Notes: generated by a model from the sequence alone, not told the origin. A stretch of DNA of 64,000 nucleotides from an uncultured Clostridia bacterium (GCA_944384835.1 CALWUU010000013.1:61503-125502); one strand, 5' to 3'; shown: positions 18,569-27,455, counted from the stretch's first letter. A program made the numbers and translations.

Positions 18569-18602
18569 TCTCCCACTTTCATGTCATCCAAATTAAGTAA
18601 AA

Positions 18603-19619
18603 TTATGCCGCTAAATTTGTTGCGTCTGCATATTCTTCAGGCAGTGACAAGCCGAGCTTTTCCATAACCTCTTGATTATAAAACGGTTTGCTTTCAGTTG
18701 CTGTTACCACCGGAAGAGAGTCAGCCGTTGCTTCGCCTTTCAGAATTTTTGCAGCCATTAGGCCTGTTTCTCTGCCAAGTGCAACATAGTCGATGCCTTG
18801 GGAAGCAAGGCAGCCATTTTTTACTTGTTCTTCTTCAGAGCCAAATACAGGAATATTAGCTTGTTCTGCAGCCTGTAATACAATGGTCAAGTTATTTACA
18901 ACATTATTATCGGTGAAGTTGTTAATACAATCAACACCCTTTGCAATCAACGCATTCACTCCTGTTGCAACTTCTGAGGCGTTGGTAATACCTTGTTCCA
19001 CAACTTCAAAACCATAATTGGAAGCAATCTCTTTTAACTTTGCAAGATGAGATACAGAGTTCGGTTCACTGGTTGTATAAAGAACTCCAATTGTTTTCGC
19101 ATCCGGTAAAAAAGCGCGGATCATTTTTACTTGGGCCTCTAAAGGAAGCACGTCGCAGGAACCTGTAATATTTGCACCTGTAGATTCCAAAGATTGCACC
19201 AAACCTGCTGAAACAGGGTCAGAAATTGCTGTAAATACAATTGGCGGTTTACCGCTGGATTGTGTCGCACTGTATGCAGACATAGCTGCCGGTGTTGCAA
19301 TAGCGCCAATTAAATCTACTTTTTGAGATACAAAATTTTTCGCAATTAAATCGCTGGTACTGGTTTCACCATTAGCATTTTGGAATAAAATCTCTAAATT
19401 TTCGCCTTCCACATAACCGCCTTCTGCAAGACCTTCTTTAAAACCTTGGTAACAGTTATCCAAAGAACCGTGTGTAGCATATTGAATTACACCAACTCTA
19501 GCCATGTCTGTACTTGCGCCGTCAGAATTGGTTGTTTCACTGCTGCCGCATGCCGCAAAAGTCAGCAGCATTGTGCTTGCAGCCAAAGCGCAAGCGATTG
19601 ATTTGATAAATTTTTTCAT
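18603..19619 (-). CDS. trpX: ABC transporter substrate-binding lipoprotein, TrpX-like
   Basis: 338-aa lipoprotein of the COG2984 (PF04392) family. The signal peptide ends in the lipobox TFAAC with Cys24. The mature part begins VGVIQYATHGSLDNCYQGF and has the two Rossmann-like lobes of periplasmic-binding fold type I. A longer frame reaches 19730 but runs through the T-box terminator and antiterminator, so it is not translated; a GGGGG box 8 nt before the ATG at 19619 fixes the start. It is transcribed first in the operon, immediately after a tryptophan-type T-box, which is the evidence that the ligand is tryptophan. Confidence 0.9.
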   Translation of the reverse strand: MKKFIKSIACALAASTMLLTFAACGSSETTNSDGASTDMARVGVIQYATHGSLDNCYQGFKEGLAEGGYVEGENLEILFQNANGETSTSDLIAKNFVSQKVDLIGAIATPAAMSAYSATQSSGKPPIVFTAISDPVSAGLVQSLESTGANITGSCDVLPLEAQVKMIRAFLPDAKTIGVLYTTSEPNSVSHLAKLKEIASNYGFEVVEQGITNASEVATGVNALIAKGVDCINNFTDNNVVNNLTIVLQAAEQANIPVFGSEEEQVKNGCLASQGIDYVALGRETGLMAAKILKGEATADSLPVVTATESKPFYNQEVMEKLGLSLPEEYADATNLAA

Positions 19620-19655
19620 AATTTTACCCCCATATAAATCTGTTATCTGTTTGAG

Positions 19656-19934
19656 TATAAAAAAAGCTCTTGTCCCTGCGTTCAAACAGGGACAAGAGCT
19701 TAACTCCTGCGGTACCACCCATATTGGCATTTCTGCCCACTTTATCCATACAATTCGTATGTTCCCTTGATAACGGGCGGAAATCCCGTCAAATACTACT
19801 TGGCAATTGAGCCTTTCGCTTTGCCCTCATAAGTCCATTCACACTGCCATGCTTTGCCGCCATCACACCAACCGGCGGCTCTCTGAAAAGCAGAATCAGC
19901 TTACTACTCTTAATCATCGGTTTATCCTATTCTT
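19656..19934 (-). ncRNA. T-box leader, predicted tryptophan specific (UGG specifier)
   Basis: Minus-strand leader of about 280 nt. Stem I contains the AGAGAGCCG and GGTTGGTG elements. The specifier loop reads GTGAATGGACT, placing a UGG codon at 19835-19837. The T-box sequence TGGTACCGC is at 19709-19717. The terminator is a 14-bp perfect stem (19665-19678 with 19687-19700) with a T-run. Uncharged tRNA(Trp) should pair with the specifier and T-box bulge, form the antiterminator and switch on trpXYZ. The codon is read by position in the loop; other frames of the loop give less typical codons. Confidence 0.93.
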
Positions 19935-19940
19935 TGCTTC

Positions 19941-19969
19941 ATTATATGTTGATAAAACTCATTTGTCAA
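19941..19969 (-). promoter_or_regulatory. Consensus promoter of the T-box/trpXYZ transcript
   Basis: TTGACA (19964-19969), exactly 17 nt, TATAAT (19941-19946) on the minus strand. A full-consensus promoter suits a gene regulated only by attenuation. 19970-20198 beyond it is AT-rich with no gene; a TATAAT at 20158-20163 may serve the plus-strand gene. Confidence 0.85.
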
Positions 19970-20198
19970 GTTTTTCTCGTTTTCTTGTTGGAATATCACC
20001 TTTGCACTCTGAGTATATATCAGATTGTTGATATTAAAGAATAAGAAAATTAGGATATTTCAACACTATTTTTTTAAAAACCGCTTAATACATGTATGAT
20101 TTCAACAGGAAATTATTTATATTTCTAATTTAGAATATTTATTTTATTTGTTAGAGATATAATAAATTTATTGATAAATATAAAGTGAGGGCTCTATT

Positions 20199-20825
20199 AT
20201 GGAAATGAACACTGTAATTACAATTTCAAGAGAATATGGCAGTGGAGGAAGAGATATTGGCAAATTAGTGGCAGAAAAATTGAATATTCCTTATTATGAT
20301 CAGGAAATTACAGAAATTGCTGCTAAAAAAAGTGGATTGAGCAATGAAGTGTTACGTGAAAATGATGAAATCGCAACAACCAGTATTTTTGGTAATTTTA
20401 TGGCCGGTTCCTACTTTTTTGCAAATCAAGCATACAATGCAAATGAACTGACAATCAATGATCAACTCTATTTGTTAGAATCACAAATTATTCAGTCACT
20501 TGCCGGAAAGGGTCCCTGTGTTATTATTGGACGTTGTGCCGATTATGTTTTAAGAGAGCATAAGCATGTATTAAATGTATTTGTACATGCAGATATTGAG
20601 TTTAGAAAAAAACGTGCAGTAGAGCATTATGGTATATCACCGAAAAAAATTGAAGAGTTTTTGCATAAACAAGATAAGCACCGCGCCCACTATCATAGTT
20701 TTTATACTGACCAAAAATGGAAAGCAATCGAAAATTATGATTTAACCATTGACAGTTCGAGATTTGGTATTGACGCTTCTGTTGAAATGATTATAGCTGC
20801 CGCTAAAATTAAATCCGGAATTTAA
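20199..20825 (+). CDS. Cytidylate kinase-like family protein
   Basis: 208 aa of the PF13189 family, distantly related to CMP kinase. A P-loop-like start ITISREYGSGGRDIGKLVAEKL (residues 7-28) is followed by PYYDQEITEIAAKKSGL, the GPCVIIGRCADYVL strand and the DKHRAHYHSFYT lid region. These proteins are widespread in gut Firmicutes, often beside transporters or regulators, and their substrate is unproven. It stands alone here between the divergent T-box operon and the rnf operon. A GTGAGGG box precedes the ATG. An alternative start two codons later (MNTVIT) is possible. Confidence 0.85.
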   Translation: MEMNTVITISREYGSGGRDIGKLVAEKLNIPYYDQEITEIAAKKSGLSNEVLRENDEIATTSIFGNFMAGSYFFANQAYNANELTINDQLYLLESQIIQSLAGKGPCVIIGRCADYVLREHKHVLNVFVHADIEFRKKRAVEHYGISPKKIEEFLHKQDKHRAHYHSFYTDQKWKAIENYDLTIDSSRFGIDASVEMIIAAAKIKSGI

Positions 20826-20864
20826 TTAAGTATATTTTATATTGATAAATAATACCAATAAAAG

Positions 20865-20897
20865 CAGTGACTTTTTTATCGAAATGTCACTGTTTTT
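20865..20897 (+). terminator. Probable terminator after the cytidylate kinase-like gene
   Basis: CAGTGAC (20865-20871) pairs with GTCACTG (20886-20892) over a 14-nt AT-rich loop, followed by TTTTT. The stem is only 7 bp. Confidence 0.6.
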
Positions 20898-21062
20898 GTT
20901 TGTATTAAATTTAACAATAAATTACCTATTTTTTTAACTAAAAATTAATAACATCTCATTTTTGCCTATAAAAATTATTTTTCATGAGCATATTGCACAT
21001 ATGAATGTGTATTTTTTTAAAATTTTTATATAATATTTCGTATACTGTTTTTGTATTTTTTA

Positions 21063-21091
21063 TTGCTATTTCTGAAACAATCAGTTAAAAT
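21063..21091 (+). promoter_or_regulatory. Candidate promoter of the apbE-rnf operon
   Basis: TTGCTA (21063-21068), 17-nt spacer, TAAAAT (21086-21091), about 60 nt before the apbE-like start. Several other TATAAT-like boxes (for example near 21030) occur in this AT-rich 20898-21150 gap, so the choice is tentative. Confidence 0.45.
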
Positions 21092-21150
21092 ATATATTAA
21101 CTCCCTATTAACAGGTGGGAAACTATGAATTAAAAAAGGGGGTTACGAAT

Positions 21151-22215
21151 ATGGAGCGCAAAAAAAACAGAATCATTCCAATTGTGGTCATATCACTTGC
21201 AGCAGTTGTTATAGCAGCTGCTGTGGTTCTTGTTTTTATGCTTTCAAAAGAAGAAGCTCCAATAAACAGTTATTCCCGTGAAGATACTATTCAAGATATC
21301 ACCTTGTATCAAACTCTTTACGGAGAAAATACTGAAACCGCTGCTACCGATGCAGCAAATGCTATGAATGAGCTATCACAATTAATTAGTTTTGAAGAAG
21401 ATGACTCAGACATACAAAAACTAAATCAAGCTGCTGGGCTTGACTGGATCTCTTTAGATTCACGTACAATTTCCATTTTAGATAAAGCAAAAAAAGTTGC
21501 CCAAGATTCGGGCGGTGCTTTTTCACCCACCATTGTGCCTATTTTAAGTTTGTGGGGATTTTCAGGATCGAATCCTTCGGTTCCGACGCAAGAAAAAATC
21601 GATCAGTTTTTACCCTATGTCGATTACCAGAATTTACGCGTGGATACACAGGAAAATACCGCCTCTCTCAAAATGCGCTATTCTTCCGTCAGCTTAGACG
21701 GTGTTTATAATGGCGCACTTTGTGAAAGCGCGGTATCGTCTTACCAGACTTCCGGTGTCTCTGCCGGCATTATCACCGTCGGCAATTCAGTTGGTGTATA
21801 CGGAACAAAACCAGATGGTTCCCAATGGACTCTTGCGATTAAAAATCCTGATGTCTCGGACACAGAGCTGCTTGCCATCGGTACTTTTACCATTGAGTCC
21901 GGCTACGCTTCCACATGTCAATTAGAACAAAACTCTTTTGTTCAGGACGGCACAACGTATTATGGAATTTTAGATCCCTCTACCGGAAAACCCGTAGAAA
22001 CTGATTTGGTGTCTGTCACCGTTACCCACGCCGACGGACCTACCAGCGATGCCCTTGCCATTGCCTGTATGGTACTTGGCAAAGAAAAAGGCATGTCCCT
22101 GCTAGAACAATATAATGCAGGCGGTATTTTCATTGACCGAGAAAACAATGTTACCGTTACGGATAATATAAAAGAATCCGTACAACTAACAACAGATACT
22201 TTTAAACTTGCATAA
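21151..22215 (+). CDS. ApbE-family FAD:protein FMN transferase, divergent
   Basis: 354 aa with one N-terminal membrane anchor (about 10-32) and an ApbE domain. It is expected to attach FMN to threonines of RnfG and RnfD outside the membrane, using FAD as donor. Family landmarks include FSPTIVPILSLWGF, GVYGTKPDGSQWTLAIKNP, ILDPSTGKPVE and the C-terminal TSDALAIACMVLG. The glycine/lysine motif normally DLGGIAKGY is changed to LDGVYNGALCE, and the GGNV motif to VGNSV, so it is a divergent member. A GGGGG box 9 nt before the ATG at 21151 fixes the start; a longer frame from 21115 includes the ribosome binding site. It is the first gene of the rnf operon. Confidence 0.85.
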   Translation: MERKKNRIIPIVVISLAAVVIAAAVVLVFMLSKEEAPINSYSREDTIQDITLYQTLYGENTETAATDAANAMNELSQLISFEEDDSDIQKLNQAAGLDWISLDSRTISILDKAKKVAQDSGGAFSPTIVPILSLWGFSGSNPSVPTQEKIDQFLPYVDYQNLRVDTQENTASLKMRYSSVSLDGVYNGALCESAVSSYQTSGVSAGIITVGNSVGVYGTKPDGSQWTLAIKNPDVSDTELLAIGTFTIESGYASTCQLEQNSFVQDGTTYYGILDPSTGKPVETDLVSVTVTHADGPTSDALAIACMVLGKEKGMSLLEQYNAGGIFIDRENNVTVTDNIKESVQLTTDTFKLA

Positions 22216-22295
22216 TTTCTGTTGTACAAGTTTCATCTGTTAATGAAAGGTTTATGGCATTTGTTATTAAAAACCTTACATTTAGGAGGATAAGC

Positions 22296-23702
22296 ATGAA
22301 TTTGTCTATACCATTAAACCCATTCAGAACCTTTGGTGGTGCAAAGGTTCCACATCGCAAACATACCGGTTCATCACCTTCTGAGGTGATTCCTGCACCG
22401 GAAAAAGTCAGGATACCAATGCAAATGCATATTGGTGCTCCCTGCAAACCTCTTGTGAAAGTTGGTGACCAAGTACTCGTCGGTCAAAAAATCGGCGATA
22501 GCGATGCTTTTATTTCCGCACCAATTCATGCAACCATATCCGGTAAAGTAACCGCAATTGAAAAAATTGTGATGACCGACGGAAAAAGTGTTGACGCTGT
22601 TGTTATTACATCCGATGGTGAAAATGCTGTATCGCCGGAGATTCAGCCTCCTGAAATTCACTCTAGAGAAGACTTTGTAAAAGCAATCAGAGAATCAGGT
22701 TTAGTGGGTCTTGGCGGCGGTGGTTTTCCTACCCATGTAAAAGTAAATCCGCCAACACCGGTTGATACTTTGCTAATCAATGCTGCAGAATGTGAACCGT
22801 ATATTACAGCGGATCACAGAGAAATGCTTGAAAACTCTGATCGAGTCATCGACGGTATGTTTGCAGTAGCCAAATATTTAGATATAAAACGCATCATTAT
22901 TGGTATTGAAAGCAATAAGCCGGACGCAATTAAATTAATGAAAGAAAAGCTTGCGTCGGATTCAAGAAATAAAAACGGTATGGCAGGCGTTCTCACTTTG
23001 CGTGCCGTTTATCCGCAAGGTGCAGAAAAAGTTTTGATACAAGCAGCGACAGGAAAACAGTTAAGCCCTTCTAAGCTTCCTGCTGACTTAGGCTGTATTG
23101 TAATGAACGTTACAACAGCCGGTTTCATCTCCGATTATTTAAAAACCGGTATGCCGCTTATCACAAAGCGTGTTACCATTGATGGGTCCGCTGTCACAAC
23201 GCCAAAAAATGTAATTGTCCCAATCGGCACCAGCCTAGAAGATGTGGTGGCTTTTTGCGGAGGCTATAAAGGAGAATTGCGTGAAGTTTTACTTGGCGGT
23301 CCTATGATGGGTATTGCCATTCCTTCTGACGATTTTCAAATTATGAAACAGTCTAACGGCGTATTATTCTTCGGTCCAAAAGAAGCAATCAGAAAGCGCA
23401 CCACAGCCTGCATCCATTGCGGTTCCTGCGTAACGGTGTGTCCAATGCATCTGGAACCTTATGCATTAGAACAAAACTTTGAAAAAAGAATTACCGAACG
23501 CTTGCGTAAGCTTTCTGTCATGACGTGTATTGAATGCGGCAGCTGCTCATATGTATGCCCTGCCAATCGTCCTTTGGTACATTCCATTCGTCTTGGCAAA
23601 AGCTTAATCCGCAAAGAAGATGCGGCAGAAAAAGAAAGACAAGAAGCTTTAAAAGCAAAAACAGAAGCTGCAATTGACGCTGTAGAAGCTGAAACAAAAT
23701 AA
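22296..23702 (+). CDS. rnfC: Rnf complex subunit C (NADH-binding, Fe-S)
   Basis: 468 aa. RnfC is the cytoplasmic NAD(H)- and FMN-binding subunit of the ferredoxin:NAD+ oxidoreductase that pumps Na+ or H+. GLGGGGFPTHVK is the Complex I NuoF-like NADH/FMN site. Two [4Fe-4S] motifs follow, CIHCGSCVTVCP and CIECGSCSYVCP. An N-terminal barrel-sandwich region (IGAPCKPLVKVGDQVLVGQKI) resembles biotinyl-like domains of the family. TAGGAGGA 6-7 nt before the ATG at 22296 fixes the start; the frame opens 14 codons earlier without support. The order C-D-G-E-A-B is the usual clostridial one. Confidence 0.97.
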   Translation: MNLSIPLNPFRTFGGAKVPHRKHTGSSPSEVIPAPEKVRIPMQMHIGAPCKPLVKVGDQVLVGQKIGDSDAFISAPIHATISGKVTAIEKIVMTDGKSVDAVVITSDGENAVSPEIQPPEIHSREDFVKAIRESGLVGLGGGGFPTHVKVNPPTPVDTLLINAAECEPYITADHREMLENSDRVIDGMFAVAKYLDIKRIIIGIESNKPDAIKLMKEKLASDSRNKNGMAGVLTLRAVYPQGAEKVLIQAATGKQLSPSKLPADLGCIVMNVTTAGFISDYLKTGMPLITKRVTIDGSAVTTPKNVIVPIGTSLEDVVAFCGGYKGELREVLLGGPMMGIAIPSDDFQIMKQSNGVLFFGPKEAIRKRTTACIHCGSCVTVCPMHLEPYALEQNFEKRITERLRKLSVMTCIECGSCSYVCPANRPLVHSIRLGKSLIRKEDAAEKERQEALKAKTEAAIDAVEAETK

Positions 23703-23776
23703 ATTTTATAAAGTACATAGCGACCTACGTTACTTTATAAGTATTAGCATATCGATTGGAAAGGCTTGAATGTATT

Positions 23777-24754
23777 ATGAAAGATAAATTGATTGTGTCT
23801 TCTTCTCCTCATTTGAGAAACAACTCTACGACACAAAAAATAATGTTGGATGTTATCATAGCAATGATACCTGCTGCAATTGCATCCATTGTATTTTTTG
23901 GGTATTGGGCAGCAATTACACTGGCAGTTGCAATAGCTTCATGTGTACTATCTGAATTCGTATGCCGTTTGGTCATGAAACGTGAACAAACGGTTGGGGA
24001 TTTAAGTGCAATTGTAACCGGAATGCTGCTTGCATTTAACTTGCCGCCGACGATCAATCCATTAATTACTGCATTTGGCGGTGTGGTTGCAATTGTAGTG
24101 GCTAAACAAATGTTTGGCGGTTTAGGCCAAAACTTTGTAAACCCTGCGCTTACGGCGCGTATTGTATTATTGGTATCTTTCCCTGTTCATATGACAACAT
24201 GGGCAACTCCATTTTTCTATACCGGCAGCGTAGACGCGATGACTACTGCTACTCCCCTTGGTATTTTGTCAGAGGGTACCGGAACCATGCCGTCTTATCT
24301 GGATATGTTCCTTGGTAATATTGGTGGTTCTATGGGTGAAACCAGCGCTCTGGCAATTTTAATCGGCGGTATTTACTTAATTGCACGTCGTGTCATCAAT
24401 CCTATTGTTCCCTTTGCTTACATAGGTACTGCAGCTGCTATTTCCGGTATTGCGTGTGCCGTTACCGGACGCGATGTTTTGGTTGACATTCTCTCCGGCG
24501 GTTTAATGCTCGGTGCATTCTTTATGGCAACAGACTATGCAACCACTCCTATTAACTGGAGAGGAAAGCTGGTATTTGCAATTGGATGCGGTATTATTAC
24601 CATGTTAATTCGTTTATTCGCCTCTTTACCGGAAGGTGTATCATATTCAATCGTAATTATGAATATTTTAACTCCGCATATTGAAAGTTTGACCCGTTCA
24701 AAAACCTTTGGTTTTATCAAAGCCAGAAAGGAGCGGAAACGAAGTGAAGTTTAA
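23777..24754 (+). CDS. rnfD: Rnf complex subunit D (membrane, covalent FMN)
   Basis: 325 aa with about eight to ten membrane helices. RnfD carries a covalent FMN on a threonine; the segment SVDAMTTATPLG fits the flavinylation motif (S/T-x-A-T). Family landmarks are the opening SSSPHLRNN and the GGLGQNFVNPAL loop. It is related to NqrB. The start is the ATG at 23777, where similarity begins; a TTG frame seven codons earlier has the GGAAAGG box inside it. The gene ends overlapping rnfG by 11 nt. Together with RnfG it should be a substrate of the upstream ApbE-like enzyme. Confidence 0.95.
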   Translation: MKDKLIVSSSPHLRNNSTTQKIMLDVIIAMIPAAIASIVFFGYWAAITLAVAIASCVLSEFVCRLVMKREQTVGDLSAIVTGMLLAFNLPPTINPLITAFGGVVAIVVAKQMFGGLGQNFVNPALTARIVLLVSFPVHMTTWATPFFYTGSVDAMTTATPLGILSEGTGTMPSYLDMFLGNIGGSMGETSALAILIGGIYLIARRVINPIVPFAYIGTAAAISGIACAVTGRDVLVDILSGGLMLGAFFMATDYATTPINWRGKLVFAIGCGIITMLIRLFASLPEGVSYSIVIMNILTPHIESLTRSKTFGFIKARKERKRSEV

Positions 24755-25304
24755 AGCTAAAGAGATTGCTGTTCCGGCTTTAATTTTATGTGCTATTTGT
24801 TTGGTTGTTACAGGTGCTTTGTCTGCAACAAACTTTATTACAAAAGACAAAATTGCCGCATTGAACTTAGAAACAGAGCAAGAGTCGCGTTCCGTTGTAT
24901 TACCTGATGCAGCTAGCTTTGAAGCCGGCGACACGGAAGGAAGCTATTACATAGGTAAAGGTGAAGATGGTTCTGTAAAAGGATATGTATTTACAAGCTC
25001 TGCAAAAGGTTATTCCAGCACCATTCAAGTAATGACCGGTATCAGTGCAGAGGGTGAAATTACCGGTGTAACTATTTTATCTTTGAGCGAAACGCCTGGT
25101 TTGGGAATGAATGCGCAAAATGCCAGCTTTACTGATATGTATAAGCAAAGTGTACCGGCTGACGGATTTACTGTTATCAAGTCAGGCACAGCCGGTGATG
25201 GCAATGTTGTGGCATTAACAGGCGCTACTATTACATCGCAAGCTGTAACTGACGCTGTAAATCTTGCTGTTGATCAATACAATGAAATCAAGGGGGGTGC
25301 TTAA
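24744..25304 (+). CDS. rnfG: Rnf complex subunit G (covalent FMN)
   Basis: 186 aa. One N-terminal membrane helix (about 8-30) is followed by an extracytoplasmic FMN-binding domain. The flavinylation motif near the C-terminus reads LTGATITS, with the second Thr the expected FMN site. GEITGVTILSLSETPGLG is the other conserved stretch. The start is a GTG at 24744 with AAAGGAG about 10 nt upstream; it overlaps the rnfD stop. The longer frame beginning at 24708 lies inside rnfD. The product passes electrons between the RnfD side and the ferredoxin side. Confidence 0.94.
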   Translation: MKFKAKEIAVPALILCAICLVVTGALSATNFITKDKIAALNLETEQESRSVVLPDAASFEAGDTEGSYYIGKGEDGSVKGYVFTSSAKGYSSTIQVMTGISAEGEITGVTILSLSETPGLGMNAQNASFTDMYKQSVPADGFTVIKSGTAGDGNVVALTGATITSQAVTDAVNLAVDQYNEIKGGA

Positions 25305-25305
25305 G

Positions 25306-25995
25306 TTGGGCAAAGGTAAAGGATATGGCAAAGAACTTACAAAAGGCATTTTAAAAGAAAATCCGGTTTTCAGACTGGTGCTCGGTACCTGCCCCACTTT
25401 GGCAGTTAGTACAAGTGCAATGAGCGCTTTAGGTATGGGTGCCGCAGCAACCATCGTTTTAATTTGCTCAAACTTAGCTATCTCAGCATGTCGTAATATT
25501 ATTCCGGATAAAGTGCGTATTCCTGCTTACATTACAATCATTGCAGGTTTCGTTTCCGTAGTACAATTGTTGGTAAAGGCGTTTGTGCCGGCAATTGACC
25601 AAGCTCTTGGTATTTATTTACCCTTGATTGTTGTTAACTGTATTATCTTAGGCCGTGCTGAGGCTTTTGCAAATAAAAATCCAATCATTCCTTCTATGCT
25701 GGATGGTTTGGGAATGGGTATTGGTTTTACCCTAGCTTTGCTTTCCATGGGTATTATTCGTGAATTATTAGGCGCCGGTACTATTTTTGGTCTGCCGGTT
25801 ACCATTAATTTTATGGATCCAATCATTATTTTCATTCTTGCACCCGGCGGATTCTTTGTTTACGGTATTTTAGTTGCAATTGTAAACAAATTGACTAAGG
25901 GTAAAAAAGCCGAACTTGGCTGCGGCGGATGTCCTATGAGTTCAGCTTGTTCAAAGATTAGCAAAGGAGAGTGTGGATCAGATGATAATGTTTAA
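25306..25995 (+). CDS. rnfE: Rnf complex subunit E, with Cys-rich C-terminal tail
   Basis: 229 aa with about six membrane helices. ENPVFRLVLGTCPTLAVS and NPIIPSMLDGLGMGIGF are RnfE/NqrD landmarks, including the membrane Cys that helps bind the intramembrane [2Fe-2S] cluster with RnfA. The start is a TTG at 25306, one base after the rnfG stop, with GGGGGG 8 nt upstream; no nearby ATG has such a site. The last 25 residues contain CGGC-x5-C-x7-C. I do not know a function for this tail; it could hold metal or be a lineage trait. Its end overlaps the rnfA start. Confidence 0.94.
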   Translation: MGKGKGYGKELTKGILKENPVFRLVLGTCPTLAVSTSAMSALGMGAAATIVLICSNLAISACRNIIPDKVRIPAYITIIAGFVSVVQLLVKAFVPAIDQALGIYLPLIVVNCIILGRAEAFANKNPIIPSMLDGLGMGIGFTLALLSMGIIRELLGAGTIFGLPVTINFMDPIIIFILAPGGFFVYGILVAIVNKLTKGKKAELGCGGCPMSSACSKISKGECGSDDNV

Positions 25996-26599
25996 GGGTC
26001 TTATAAGCATTTTCCTTGCTGGTATTTTGACCGAAAACTTTTTGTTAAGTAAGTTCTTAGGTATCTGTTCTTTTCTAGGCGTTTCCAAAAAGCTTAATAC
26101 TGCTGTTGGAATGAGTGCCGCTGTTATTCTGGTTATGTTGATTTCTACTGCGGTAACTTGGCCTATCTATATGTATGTATTACTGCCTTTGGGCTTTGAC
26201 TATCTGGAAACAGTAGTATTCATCATTATTATCGCTGCTCTTGTTCAGTTAATAGAGCTGCTGATGCGTAAGTTTATGCCGCCGCTATATAATGCGCTTG
26301 GTATTTATCTTCCGCTGATTACTACAAACTGCGCAATTTTAGGTATTACAACATTGGTTATTGACAATACACTTGATCCAATGGCAAGCTATGGATTTGC
26401 CGAATCCATGACCAGTGCTTTAGGAAGCGGTATCGGCTTTTTAGTTGCCATGGTATTGTTCTCGGGTATACGTCAAAAAATGGAGACTTGCGATATTCCA
26501 AATTTCTTAAAAGGTCTTCCAATTACATTAATTGCTGCATCTCTACTTGCCGTTTCTTTCTTTGGCTTCCAAGGTTTGGTAGACGGCATGTTAGGTTAA
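25982..26599 (+). CDS. rnfA: Rnf complex subunit A
   Basis: 205 aa, about six membrane helices. The opening FLAGILTENFLLSKFLGICSFLG corresponds to the family pattern with the Cys that ligates the shared [2Fe-2S] cluster, and LGIYLPLITTNCAILG is its inverted counterpart (compare LGIYLPLIVVNCIILG in RnfE). RnfA and RnfE are inverted-topology partners. The ATG at 25982 is chosen because GGAGAG lies 10 nt upstream; a GTG at 25973 would sit too close to it. The gene overlaps rnfE by 14 nt. Confidence 0.94.
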   Translation: MIMFKGLISIFLAGILTENFLLSKFLGICSFLGVSKKLNTAVGMSAAVILVMLISTAVTWPIYMYVLLPLGFDYLETVVFIIIIAALVQLIELLMRKFMPPLYNALGIYLPLITTNCAILGITTLVIDNTLDPMASYGFAESMTSALGSGIGFLVAMVLFSGIRQKMETCDIPNFLKGLPITLIAASLLAVSFFGFQGLVDGMLG

Positions 26600-26617
26600 G
26601 AGAGGTTGGTATCAATT

Positions 26618-27439
26618 ATGTGGGCATATGAAATTTTTATTCCCGTTGCAATTGTAGTAGGTATCGGCTTAGTATTGGGTCTGGTACTTGCAATTGCCGC
26701 AATTATATTCCATGTTCCTGTAGATGAACGTATTGAAGCTGTAACAGAAGTTTTGCCGGGCGCAAACTGCGGCGCCTGTGGATATTCCGGCTGTTCCGGC
26801 TATGCAACTGCATTATGTGAAGGCAGTGCTGAAAATGGTCTTTGTGCCCCGGGCGGATCGGATGTGGTCCAAAAAATCAGCGATGTTTTGGGCGGTGGAC
26901 CCGTTACAATCATTCCAAAAGTGGCAATGGTTCACTGTAACGGTACTCCGCAGCATACCACCAAGAAAATGGATTATACAGGCATTCCTTCATGTGCCGC
27001 GGCATCTATGATGTCCGGCGGCACGCAAACTTGCCAGTATGGCTGCTTAGGGTTCGGCGACTGTGTTAATGTTTGCGAATACGATGCAATACACATTGTA
27101 AACGGTGTTGCGGTAGTAAATCCTGAAAAATGTACTGCATGCACCATGTGTGTAAAAGAATGTCCGAAGAATCTAATTCGTCTTGTCACGTTAAAAGAGC
27201 AGGCAGTTGTACGCTGCAACAATCAAGATAAAGGCGCTCTTGCAAATAAAGTATGTAAAGTTAGCTGTATTGCTTGTATGAAGTGCGTGAAAGCGTGCGA
27301 ATATGATGCAATCAAAATTGACAACTTCCGTGCTATTATTAATCCTGATAAATGTACCGCTTGCGGTGCTTGTGTAGATGTTTGTCCAAAAGATTGTATT
27401 ACCTTATATTCTGCCGAACCACGCAGAATGCAGGCATAA
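26618..27439 (+). CDS. rnfB: Rnf complex subunit B (ferredoxin-side Fe-S protein)
   Basis: 273 aa. After one N-terminal membrane helix (about 5-28), the motif GANCGACGYSGCSGYA holds the first [4Fe-4S] cluster. Two double ferredoxin modules follow: residues about 130-185 (GDCVNVCEYDAI, CTACTMCVKECP) and 205-265 (CIACMKCVKACEYDAI, CTACGACVDVCP). RnfB takes electrons from reduced ferredoxin. The ATG at 26618 is used; a TTG at 26606 is possible, since the AGAGG box fits neither perfectly. This is the last gene of the operon, 16 nt before a terminator. Confidence 0.95.
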   Translation: MWAYEIFIPVAIVVGIGLVLGLVLAIAAIIFHVPVDERIEAVTEVLPGANCGACGYSGCSGYATALCEGSAENGLCAPGGSDVVQKISDVLGGGPVTIIPKVAMVHCNGTPQHTTKKMDYTGIPSCAAASMMSGGTQTCQYGCLGFGDCVNVCEYDAIHIVNGVAVVNPEKCTACTMCVKECPKNLIRLVTLKEQAVVRCNNQDKGALANKVCKVSCIACMKCVKACEYDAIKIDNFRAIINPDKCTACGACVDVCPKDCITLYSAEPRRMQA

Positions 27440-27455
27440 AAATGTTATAGTTTTC

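Noticed and set aside
19620..19730. N-terminal extension of the TrpX-like protein
   Set aside because: The extra codons lie in the T-box antiterminator and terminator. A GGGGG ribosome binding site precedes the internal ATG, which starts a normal lipoprotein signal.
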